The notes below the pieces were generated by a model. The model was not told where the DNA came from. It did not search any database and was given only the letters and a program-made list of their open reading frames with translations. Position numbers and translations under genes: made by a program. Of a DNA stretch of 37,878 nt, positions 1 through 6,589 are shown one piece after another; position 1 is the first letter of the stretch; each line of letters begins with the position of its first letter. Origin of the DNA: Acidobacteriota bacterium (GTDB lineage Bacteria > Acidobacteriota > Terriglobia > Terriglobales > Acidobacteriaceae); NCBI GenBank assembly GCA_003225055.1, contig QIAU01000170.1, forward strand, positions 1-37,878, read 5' to 3'.

Positions 1-1068
1 AATTCCGATCCAGCGCCAGCGGCCTTGCGCCCAGGTTCCGAGGGCGGGGAACGCTAGCGACGCGGCAGCCACGTGGCCCTGCCAGCGGTCGAGGTCGGCA
101 AGTAGTGCTTTGGCCGAGCCGTAGCGCAGGTTGGCGTCGCGTTCCAGACACTTGCTGACGAGATTGCTCAGCGACATGGGAAGGGTGCTGTCGAGGTCGG
201 TGAGAGGCGTAGCGCGTTCCTGCGTGCGTTTGAGCAGGCTGGCGAGTGCGCTGTCCGCCTTGTAGGGCGCCTTGCCGGTGAGCAGCTCGTAGAAAATGAG
301 TCCGACAGTGTAAAGGTCGGAGCGCTGGTCGAGTTGGCTGCCTAGGGCTTGCTCCGGCGACATGTATTCCATAGTGCCGATGAGCGCACCGGTCTGGGTC
401 ATACCTTCGCCTTCCAGTGTGCGGGCCAACCCAAAATCCATGACGATGACGCGTCCCGACTTGTCGCACATGATGTTCTGCGGCTTCAGGTCGCGATGTA
501 TGACGCCTTCGGTGTGGGCAGCCTCCAACGCATGGCAGACCTGCTGCATGATCTCCACAGCCTCGGCGGGCGGGAGTTTGCCGCGTTCGCTAAGCAGGCT
601 GCGCAGGTCCTGGCCTTCGACGAACTCCATGGTGATGAACTTCACGCTGTCGGCTTCACCCAAGTCGTAGATGCGGATGACGTTGCGATGGGTGACCTGG
701 CGAGCCAGGATCAATTCCTGCTTAAAACGCTGGATGATGGCGGGATTGCTGGCAAGCTCGGGACGAATGACTTTGAGCGCGACAATACGATCCACTTCAC
801 GGTCGGTGGCCTTGTAAACCGCTCCCATGCCACCTTCGCCAAGCACGTCGAGGATTTCGTAGCGGCCGCCCAGCAGGTAGCCAGGCTCAAGCACCGGCCC
901 AGTACTTAGCCCGGAATAGGAGGAAGAAGCGTGTCCGGTGGAGGCGTGCCCTTCACCCGCGGGAACAGGTGTGAGCGTCTGAGCGACGGCGCCCGCTGGT
1001 GGGGGACTGCTGCTCCCGGGGACTAGAGTATCGTCAGTATCCCGGGTTGGTTTCCGATCCTTTTCCAC
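1..1068 (-). CDS. Ser/Thr protein kinase (Pkn/STPK type), 3' end outside the window
   Basis: I translated the minus strand from 1068 to the window edge and it stays open throughout. It reads as a Hanks-type kinase: glycine loop GEGGMGAVYK, ATP lysine in VALKVI, catalytic loop HRDLKPQN, DFG inside MDFGLAR, and the activation-segment motif MSPEQ. About 50 Gly/Pro/Ser-rich residues precede the kinase fold. The end visible here is W-rich (WAQGRWRW) and may lead into a membrane segment, as in many bacterial STPKs that carry an external sensor. Such kinases phosphorylate Ser/Thr on regulatory proteins at the membrane. The start is uncertain: two adjacent GTG codons (1071 and 1068) follow an in-frame TAA and have only a weak AGAG upstream. 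The C-terminal sensor part is not visible, so the signal is unknown. Confidence 0.9.
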   Translation of the reverse strand, partial: MEKDRKPTRDTDDTLVPGSSSPPPAGAVAQTLTPVPAGEGHASTGHASSSYSGLSTGPVLEPGYLLGGRYEILDVLGEGGMGAVYKATDREVDRIVALKVIRPELASNPAIIQRFKQELILARQVTHRNVIRIYDLGEADSVKFITMEFVEGQDLRSLLSERGKLPPAEAVEIMQQVCHALEAAHTEGVIHRDLKPQNIMCDKSGRVIVMDFGLARTLEGEGMTQTGALIGTMEYMSPEQALGSQLDQRSDLYTVGLIFYELLTGKAPYKADSALASLLKRTQERATPLTDLDSTLPMSLSNLVSKCLERDANLRYGSAKALLADLDRWQGHVAAASLAFPALGTWAQGRWRWIGI

Positions 1069-1229
1069 CACAAACTCTAAGCACGATGAAAAAAATTGAC
1101 ACGCGAGTTGCGGGCGTGTTTAGCCTGCGCCCAAGTGAGTCAAGTATATACCTACCGCCTCTGCCTACCCTGACTTGGCCTCCGGCCGAGATCCCTCCAA
1201 TCCTCAGAAGCGTGGGGGGTAGTCCCAAA

Positions 1230-1580
1230 CTACACAAATTCTGCGGCAGAAAACATGTCGGTGTGGAGATAGCCGCTGAGACTGTAGGTGACCTCAAGCT
1301 TTGTGTCGCCGCTGGCCATCGATAGCATGATCTTCATGCTTCCGGTCGCGGCAATGGATTGCAGCGGGCCCAGGCCGCCGGCGATTGCCAACAATTTCCC
1401 AGGCACTACCATCACGATTTCCATATGCCGCACTCCGCCTTCATCCGGCAACTTCTCGCACCGGCAGCCCTAGACTATAGACTAGGTGAATCCATCGGCC
1501 GCAGAGTCGGCGATTTCGCGGGTGGCGTAGTTTTGAAACAACGCGACCACCCAGAGGGCGAGCAGGATAGCGAGCTTCAT
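1230..1580 (-). pseudogene. Decayed SRPBCC (START-like) protein gene with internal deletion
   Basis: An ATG at 1580 with GGAGGAT upstream begins a short frame (MKLAILLALWVVALF, signal-like) that reads IADSAADGFT and then hits TAG at 1482-1484. After a scar holding a tandem TAGACTA-TAGACTA (1471-1484), a second frame resumes with GGCxCEKLPDEGG and runs through PGKLLAIAGGLGPLQ and KLEVTY. These blocks match in order the N-terminus, middle and C-terminal half of secreted SRPBCC/AHSA1-like proteins, but roughly 60-70 expected residues between them are missing. The C-terminus also diverges after SGY and stops at 1230. I infer a dead gene produced by deletion. The family assignment is from remembered family patterns and was not searched. 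Confidence 0.6.
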
Positions 1581-1891
1581 GGGAGATCCTCCGCAGCCGA
1601 TGCAATGTCCGATAATAGGTATTATGTTAAGTGCGGACGATCGACCAGGCAGCTTCCCACGCCGGTCCCCGAGGCGGCGCTTGCGACCCTGCCGAGCCAG
1701 GTTAGGTCTGTCCCCACGACGGCGAGCGATTGCTCGCGCCTGAATCCCGATTCTGCCCCAGCTGCTGTTAGTCGGCCCGCATAGGGCCCATGCGGCTTGG
1801 TGTATTGGCGTCGGTCGAGCTGATCGCGCTAGGTGATGTCAAGTACGTTGCTATTGCATCACTTTTGATGTCTTGATGATGAGGTAAGGAG
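1581..1891. other. Gene-free stretch with a small palindrome
   Basis: No convincing gene is visible. The only structure I see is an inverted repeat ATAAT-aggt-ATTAT at 1612-1625, flanked by GTCCG (1607-1611) and CGGAC (near 1635). It lies about 35 bases upstream of the decayed SRPBCC gene start, where an ArsR-type operator would sit. The rest has mixed composition and many short stops in all frames. Confidence 0.35.
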
Positions 1892-2197
1892 CTATTTGCG
1901 CAATGCCGCAACTAAATCTTCCCGGAAGTGCTGCAGAACCTGCAGCCTGTCCGGTGTGGCCTCGAGGATCTCATCTTTCGCCTGGAAGACTCGGCGGCCC
2001 TCTTTCTCGACCAGCACGCCCATCACTTCCCCCATGCGCCAGCCCGGGCTGCCAAGAAGCTGGAGGCCCTCGGTACCAGGGACCAGCAGCGCTACGCAGT
2101 GGTCGCGGACTACGCCAATGCACTTGGGAAAGCGTTCGAAGGTTTCCAGTTCAAAGCCGGCAAGGTAGATGCGCTGGAGCTGCTCGGCGGGATCCAT
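1892..2197 (-). CDS. Hypothetical protein, about 101 aa
   Basis: Function not recognised. The protein is compact, mixed alpha/beta in appearance, with no signal peptide or membrane segment; the C-terminal third (EATPDRLQVLQHFREDLVAALRK) is helical. Codon use looks native. It follows the bifunctional nuclease gene on the same strand and is probably co-transcribed. The first ATG is at 2197, with GGGAG about 11 bases upstream. The same reading frame is open further upstream to the TGA of the nuclease gene (FKNLGESGVGHR before the ATG), with no ATG, GTG or TTG in that stretch, only an ATT six bases after the stop start of TGA. The true N-terminus may therefore be longer if a rare start codon is used. 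Confidence 0.65.
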   Translation of the reverse strand: MDPAEQLQRIYLAGFELETFERFPKCIGVVRDHCVALLVPGTEGLQLLGSPGWRMGEVMGVLVEKEGRRVFQAKDEILEATPDRLQVLQHFREDLVAALRK

Positions 2198-2251
2198 ACG
2201 ATGGCCGACTCCCGATTCACCAAGGTTTTTGAACTGGCGATCGGTAATTCT

Positions 2252-2737
2252 TCACATTTTGTATCGACCTAGGTCATCGTCCCCCAGGTTCTCCAGCCAC
2301 TTGCGCAGCTCTTCGCTGGTGACGCGGTCCGAGACGTTGGAGGCCAGCTTGGAATTCTTCAGGACCTCATCTTCGACAAAGATGGGACAATCCACCCGCA
2401 GAGCGAGCGCGAGCGCGTCGGAGGGGCGCGAGTCGATACTGATGGCTTGTCCTCCGCGGTCCAGCCAAATCACGGCGTAGAAAGTATCTTCCCGGAGCTC
2501 GGTCACGACCACCTTGTGCACCTGGGTATCGAGCCCGGTGAGGACGTTCTTGATCAGGTCGTGGGTCATGGGACGCGGGGTGGTGACCTTCTCAATCTCC
2601 AGGGCGATGGCGTTGGCCTCGTAGACGCCAACCCAGATGGGCAGGACGGTGTCGCTGCCCACGTCCTTGAGGATCACGATGGGCATGTTGGTGACGGGAT
2701 CCATCATCAGCCCGCGAATTTTCATTTCCACTTCCAT
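2252..2737 (-). CDS. Bifunctional nuclease family protein (BFN, DUF151)
   Basis: About 161 residues. It begins MEVEMKIRGLMMDP and continues with PIVILKD, LPIWVGVYEANAIALE, and SRPSDALALALR, the typical blocks of the BFN/DUF151 domain found alone in many bacteria. Family members are reported to have DNase and RNase activity, but their physiological role in bacteria is poorly defined. The ATG at 2737 is chosen because GGAGGAC lies six bases upstream; the frame is open further upstream but overlaps the miaB 3' end. The gene lies 71 bases downstream of miaB on the same strand and is probably in one transcription unit with it. The C-terminal tail (LGDDDLGRYKM) is acidic. Confidence 0.85.
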   Translation of the reverse strand: MEVEMKIRGLMMDPVTNMPIVILKDVGSDTVLPIWVGVYEANAIALEIEKVTTPRPMTHDLIKNVLTGLDTQVHKVVVTELREDTFYAVIWLDRGGQAISIDSRPSDALALALRVDCPIFVEDEVLKNSKLASNVSDRVTSEELRKWLENLGDDDLGRYKM

Positions 2738-2808
2738 CGTGTCCTCCGGGAGATTTTGGGTTGCGTATTGCCAGGGGAGAAGGCTGCCACGGACAATTGG
2801 AAAATTCC

Positions 2809-4137
2809 TTATATCACCATTTCCCCCACCAGGCTGTTGGGAAAACTGCCTGTTACCGTGATCGCCCGGTAGCTGCCGGGAACCGGTTGTCGAGCCTCCG
2901 ACGCGGTGAAGTTCAGGACTTTGTTGTCGGACGTCCGCCCGATCCACTGTCCCCGCGCCTCGTTCTTCCCTTCCACCATCACTTCCATCACTTCTCCGAC
3001 GTGGCGCTGATAGCGGCGCCTCTGGATTTCGCGCTGTTTCTCCTGCAAGACTGCCAGGCGCCTGGATTTTTCCCCGTCCGGGATGGCATCGGGGTATTTG
3101 AGAGCCGGAGTGTTCGGGCGCGGCGAGTATTTGAACGAGAACACGCCATCGTATTCGACCTCGTCCAGTAACCAGAGGGTTTCCTCAAAGTCAGTCTCGG
3201 TCTCTCCGGGGAAGCCCACAATGATATCCGTAGTAATGCTGATTTCCCGCTGGGCAGCCTTCATCCACACCACCCGCTCCAGGTACTCGTCGCGCGTGTA
3301 GAGACGCTGCATGGCGTAAAGAACACGCGTCGAACCGCTCTGCACCGGCAGGTGGACGTGGTTGCAGAGGGACGCCTCGGACTCGATGGCTTCGACAATG
3401 TCGCGGCCGAAGTCGCGCGGATGGGAACTGGTAAAGCGCACGCGCTTGATGCCGGGAAGCGCGCCCACCGCGCTCAACAGTTCGGCAAAACTCTTTTTCC
3501 CTAGCGGATCCTGATAGGAGTTCACGTTCTGACCGAGCAGTTGGATTTCCGTATAGCCAAGCTCCGCCATGCGGCGGGCTTCGGCGAGCACCGACTCGGA
3601 GGTGCGGCTGCGCTCCTTGCCCCGCGTGAAGGGAACTACGCAATAGGCGCAGAACTTGTCGCAGCCTTCAATAATCGTGATGTAGCCGCGGTGCGGGTTG
3701 GTGCGGGCGGTAAACTCGGTTTCGAAGCACTCATCGGTCTGACGGTCGTCCAGTCCGGTTACACGGCTCTTCCCTGCCTCGATCTGTACCAGCATCTCGG
3801 GCAAGTTTCGGTACGAGGCGGAGCCGCAGACGATCGAAACATGCGGGGCGCGCTCGAAAATCTTCTCGCCTTCCTGCTGGGCCACGCAGCCCAGCACTGC
3901 AAACTTCTTGCCTTCTGCTTGCAGCTTCTTGTAGTCGGCGAGGCGATGAAAAACCTTCTGCTCGGCCTTATCCCGAATGGAGCAGGTGTTGTACAGGATC
4001 AGGCCCGCTTCCTCCACCGTCGCAACCTGGCGGTAGCCTTGCGAGATGAGCGTGCCAATGACCTTTTCCGAATCATGGACGTTCATCTGGCAGCCGAAAG
4101 TTTCCAGGTAGAAGGTTTTGTCGGAGCCCCCAGCCAT
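2809..4137 (-). CDS. miaB: tRNA-2-methylthio-N6-dimethylallyladenosine synthase MiaB
   Basis: The protein is about 442 residues, the normal length for the family. The N-terminal MTTase domain supplies three cysteines for one 4Fe-4S cluster (about C16 in GCQMN, C52 in NTCS, C84 in LGCVAQ). The radical-SAM CxxxCxxC is at about 159-166 (GCDKFCAYCVVPF). A C-terminal TRAM domain follows (VMVEGK to AITVTG). The enzyme methylthiolates i6A at position 37 of tRNAs that read UNN codons, using SAM and a sacrificed sulfur. The GCDKFCAYCVVPFTRG block favours MiaB over RimO or MtaB. An ATG at 4137 (MAGGSDKTF) is taken as the start; a TTG three codons upstream is possible and no clear ribosome site is visible. 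Confidence 0.95.
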   Translation of the reverse strand: MAGGSDKTFYLETFGCQMNVHDSEKVIGTLISQGYRQVATVEEAGLILYNTCSIRDKAEQKVFHRLADYKKLQAEGKKFAVLGCVAQQEGEKIFERAPHVSIVCGSASYRNLPEMLVQIEAGKSRVTGLDDRQTDECFETEFTARTNPHRGYITIIEGCDKFCAYCVVPFTRGKERSRTSESVLAEARRMAELGYTEIQLLGQNVNSYQDPLGKKSFAELLSAVGALPGIKRVRFTSSHPRDFGRDIVEAIESEASLCNHVHLPVQSGSTRVLYAMQRLYTRDEYLERVVWMKAAQREISITTDIIVGFPGETETDFEETLWLLDEVEYDGVFSFKYSPRPNTPALKYPDAIPDGEKSRRLAVLQEKQREIQRRRYQRHVGEVMEVMVEGKNEARGQWIGRTSDNKVLNFTASEARQPVPGSYRAITVTGSFPNSLVGEMVI

Positions 4138-4172
4138 ATAGGGCAAGTATAACCCGGGTGGAAACCGAACGG

Positions 4173-4209
4173 GCCGGGTAGAGACGGGGCACGCCCGCCT
4201 CTACCCGGC
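4173..4209. repeat. REP-like long palindrome upstream of miaB
   Basis: Perfect 11-bp arms GCCGGGTAGAG (4173-4183) and CTCTACCCGGC (4199-4209) enclose a GC-rich loop that can pair further (ACGGGG/CGCCCG). Palindromes with a GTAGAGAC-type core are dispersed intergenic repeats in acidobacterial and other soil genomes, as I remember them. Only one copy is in this window. It lies 36 bases upstream of the miaB start and could also act as a terminator hairpin. Confidence 0.6.
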
Positions 4210-4404
4210 ATGCTTGCTCACTCTCGCGAGTCGATGGTGGCCTGTTTCTCCACCCCATGCCGGCATCCAGCCGCGCCCTCCTGTCCCCGCTTGGCCGTGA
4301 TCCTCCGCCACCCGGGGCTGGCCTCTCAAAATCCGCGGTGCCGAATCGCGACTAGCCTTCCCCCCTGCCGGGGGTGCAATTCTCCCCGCACCGTCGTGCG
4401 TGGC

Positions 4405-4784
4405 TCATCGGAATCCTCCTCGGGTCATTTCACTTTTCACTTTGTTTCTTGGTAAGTCCTTGGCGTGCTCGGCCAACGCCTTCAGGCTGGCCAGATTACG
4501 ACGCCAGAAGATGCGGTAAGACTCGAGCCAGTGATCGACGGCTTGCAAGGGGTTCCGGGGTGAACTGGTAGACGCGATGTCGTCCCGGTTTTCGCTCCTC
4601 GACCAAATGGGCCCGGCGCAGCAGCCGCCGGTGCCTGGAGATAGCCGGGCGTGAAACGGGAAACCATTGTGGCGATCTGTCCGGCGGGCTGACGGCCGCG
4701 CCGCAGCATATCCAACACGGCGCGGCGGGTAGGATCGGCCAACGCTTGGAAAGTGGATTCGCTCCGAATACGTAACCGAACGGT
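4405..4784 (-). pseudogene. ArsR-family transcriptional repressor, frameshifted twice
   Basis: Three frames read in order give a complete ArsR winged-helix protein: TFQALADPTRRAVLDMLRRG and QPAGQIA; then FPVSRPAISRH, LLRRAHLVEERKPGRHRVYQ; then LQAVDHWLESYRIFWRR and LASLKALAEHAKDL up to TGA at 4405. The first shift is near 4665-4670 (ACAATGG) and the second near 4547-4554 (AACCCCTT); each fits one extra base. No ATG, GTG or TTG start is visible upstream in frame, only an ATT. Members of this subfamily usually pair with an SRPBCC gene; here the RBS GAGGAGG and an ATG at 4408 follow, but that frame stops after 18 codons. Either decay or two sequencing indels explains this. Confidence 0.75.
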
Positions 4785-4785
4785 T
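4774..4785. promoter_or_regulatory. Palindrome AACCG-AA-CGGTT, possible ArsR operator
   Basis: A perfect 12-base palindrome AACCGAACGGTT overlaps the 5' end of the decayed arsR frame. Autoregulated ArsR proteins bind such short imperfect palindromes over their own promoter, so it is a candidate operator; it may equally be a chance palindrome. Confidence 0.3.
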
Positions 4786-4809
4786 TCGCGTGGCTAAATG
4801 TCGGTGTCA

Positions 4810-4832
4810 GGAAATTTCTTGGCGAAATTTCC
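4810..4832. repeat. Perfect 9-bp inverted repeat GGAAATTTC / GAAATTTCC
   Basis: Arms at 4810-4818 and 4824-4832 with a 5-base loop TTGGC. Each arm contains the near-palindrome GAAATTTC, so the element is a double dyad. It lies between pdxT and the arsR remnant. There is no T-tract on either strand, which argues for a protein-binding site rather than an intrinsic terminator. Confidence 0.45.
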
Positions 4833-4888
4833 GGGCCAGCAAGAAATGTGCTTTACCCAAGGTGAGCGGGGGTGACGCCCGCCAGCCA

Positions 4889-4905
4889 GCCGGCAAGATG
4901 CCGGC
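4889..4905 (-). terminator. Hairpin just after the pdxT stop
   Basis: GCCGGCA (4889-4895), loop AGA, TGCCGGC (4899-4905): a stable 7-bp GC stem one base beyond the pdxT stop codon. No U-run follows, so it may be a stabilising 3' hairpin or a dispersed palindrome rather than a classical terminator. Confidence 0.4.
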
Positions 4906-4906
4906 G

Positions 4907-5470
4907 TTAGTTGTGTCCGTTGCCAATCAGTTTCAGGAATTCCTGATGCATGCGGGTGTCGTCTGAGAGTTCGGGGTGGAAGGTTGCGGCCATGGTCTTG
5001 CCCTGGCGCACGGCCACCGGATCCTTCCCTTCTGTGGCCAGGACCTCTAAGCCCGGGCCCACGCGCTCAATTTTTGGCGCGCGGATAAAAACCATCTCGA
5101 GCGGAGCGCTGCCTAGCCGTCCTTCGCGAATCGAGCTGTCTATCTGGCGTCCGTAGGCATTGCGGCGGATGCGGATATCCAGAGCGCCCAGGCCGGGCTG
5201 CTCGGGGTTGGTGATTTCCTTGGCCAAAAGGATTGCGCCGGCACAGGTGCCGAAGGCGGGCTTCCTCCGAACAAATTGCTTGAGCTTCTCGACGCCGCGC
5301 TCGCCAAGGATTCGCAGAATGGCGCCCGATTCGCCTCCCGGTAGGACCAGACCAGCGATTTCGTCCAGTTGTTCGGGTTTGCGCACCAAGACGACTTCGG
5401 CGCCTAGTTCTTCCAGGCGCTTGCGGTGAGCGTCGAAATCGCCCTGGACGGCCAGCACCCCAACCTTCAT
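4907..5470 (-). CDS. pdxT: Pyridoxal 5'-phosphate synthase glutaminase subunit PdxT
   Basis: 187 residues, the usual size. A class I glutamine amidotransferase: GGES at 45-48, nucleophile C76 in GTCAG, and the His-Glu pair in FHPE (H165, E167). It hydrolyses glutamine and passes ammonia to PdxS in the 12+12 PLP synthase complex in the cytoplasm. The ATG at 5470 has AAGGTG six bases upstream. It follows pdxS by 73 bases on the same strand, so the two form an operon in the order pdxS-pdxT. Its C-terminus is complete (KLIGNGHN). Confidence 0.96.
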   Translation of the reverse strand: MKVGVLAVQGDFDAHRKRLEELGAEVVLVRKPEQLDEIAGLVLPGGESGAILRILGERGVEKLKQFVRRKPAFGTCAGAILLAKEITNPEQPGLGALDIRIRRNAYGRQIDSSIREGRLGSAPLEMVFIRAPKIERVGPGLEVLATEGKDPVAVRQGKTMAATFHPELSDDTRMHQEFLKLIGNGHN

Positions 5471-5543
5471 TTGCGCACCTTGAGAAAAGCAACTCTAGCC
5501 AGCAGCCCTTGGCGCTTCCCCTGGCTAAGCGCGGTCTGGCTTG

Positions 5544-6458
5544 CTACCAGCCCCGGGTTTGCAGCATCTGGGCTTCGTCCATGGCTCCAACGGCCAGGCC
5601 TTTCATGGCGCTGGGCACGTCAGAGCTGACTTCAAGTAATACTTTAGGGTCCTGGTAATGCGTGGTGGCGCGCACGATGGCACGCGCACGCCGCTCGGCA
5701 TCGGCCGGATCGGCAAAGCTGGTCGAGTCCTTCATAAAAATGCCGGAGCCAACGAACACCGACTCTGCGCCTAGCTGCATAACCAGCGACGCATCCGCCG
5801 GAGTGGCAATGCCGCCGGCGGAGAAATTCGGCACCGGCAACTTCCCTGCCTTGGCGACCAGGCGCACCAGTTCATAGGGCGCTTGCAGGTTCTTGGCACG
5901 GGCATAGAGCTCTTCTTCCCCGAGAACGGTGAGTTCACGGATCTGGGAGATGATTTGTCGCATGTGTTTGACGGCATGCACGACGTCGCCGGTGCCAGCT
6001 TCGCCCTTGGTACGAATCATGGCCGCACCTTCCGCGATGCGGCGCAAAGCTTCGCCCAGATTACGGGCCCCGCAGACGAACGGGACGGTGAAGGCATGCT
6101 TATCGACGTGATGGGCCTCGTCGGCGGGAGTAAGGACTTCGGATTCGTCGATGTAGTCGACGCCCAGCTCCTCGAGGATTTGCGCCTCGGCAAAGTGGCC
6201 GATGCGGCACTTGGCCATCACCGGAATCGAGACCGCGTCCATGATCTCGCGAATCTTTTTGGGCGAGGCCATGCGGGCGACGCCACCTTCGGCGCGGATC
6301 TGCGCCGGCACCCGCTCCAGCGCCATGACGGCTACGGCTCCCGCCTGTTCGGCGATGGTCGCCTGCTCGGCGTTGGTGACGTCCATGATCACGCCGCCCT
6401 TCAACATCTCGGCCAGGCCGATCTTCAGACGCAAACCATTTCCCTTGTCCTGAGACAT
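5544..6458 (-). CDS. pdxS: Pyridoxal 5'-phosphate synthase lyase subunit PdxS
   Basis: 304 residues, matching the family. The TIM-barrel enzyme makes PLP from ribose 5-phosphate, glyceraldehyde 3-phosphate and ammonia. Key residues are visible: D26 in VIMDV, K83 in VMAKCRIGH (ribose-phosphate Schiff base), and K151 in [10 protein letters not shown]. The phosphate-binding loops ([31 protein letters not shown]) are intact. The ATG at 6458 has AAGGAGT seven bases upstream. It is the promoter-proximal gene of the pdxST operon and is transcribed away from a MocR-type regulator, the classical arrangement for PdxR control. Confidence 0.97.
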   Translation of the reverse strand: MSQDKGNGLRLKIGLAEMLKGGVIMDVTNAEQATIAEQAGAVAVMALERVPAQIRAEGGVARMASPKKIREIMDAVSIPVMAKCRIGHFAEAQILEELGVDYIDESEVLTPADEAHHVDKHAFTVPFVCGARNLGEALRRIAEGAAMIRTKGEAGTGDVVHAVKHMRQIISQIRELTVLGEEELYARAKNLQAPYELVRLVAKAGKLPVPNFSAGGIATPADASLVMQLGAESVFVGSGIFMKDSTSFADPADAERRARAIVRATTHYQDPKVLLEVSSDVPSAMKGLAVGAMDEAQMLQTRGW

Positions 6459-6537
6459 GCTGGCACTCCTTAGTTCGCGCCCGGGGGCGCGCCCCGCTTT
6501 TCCGACTAAATTCCCTGCTCTTAAGTTAGGTTCCTTA

Positions 6538-6581
6538 TTGGTATTGTTGCAAGAGCCATTTAGGATATTCTTGCCATACCA
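6538..6581. promoter_or_regulatory. Divergent pdxR/pdxS control region with inverted repeat
   Basis: For the regulator gene, TTGGTA (6538-6543), a 17-base gap and TAGGAT (6561-6566) fit a sigma-70 promoter ending shortly before the ATG at 6590. The half-sites TGGTAT (6539-6544) and ATACCA (6576-6581) are exact inverted copies; one covers the -35 box and the other the start region. On the other strand TTGCAA (6553 to 6548) could be a -35 for pdxS. I infer an operator for the MocR protein; no ribosome site precedes the 6590 ATG. Confidence 0.45.
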
Positions 6582-6589
6582 CTTTTATT

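Noticed and set aside
1359-1784. 141-codon plus-strand frame over the decayed SRPBCC gene
   Set aside because: No ribosome site, low-complexity composition, and the minus strand explains the region better.
4390-4420. RBS GAGGAGG and ATG at 4408 after the ArsR remnant, suggesting an SRPBCC partner gene
   Set aside because: The frame stops after 18 codons and no SRPBCC sequence follows in any frame.
5883-6473. 196-codon plus-strand frame opposite pdxS
   Set aside because: pdxS is unmistakable on the other strand; this frame has no family pattern.
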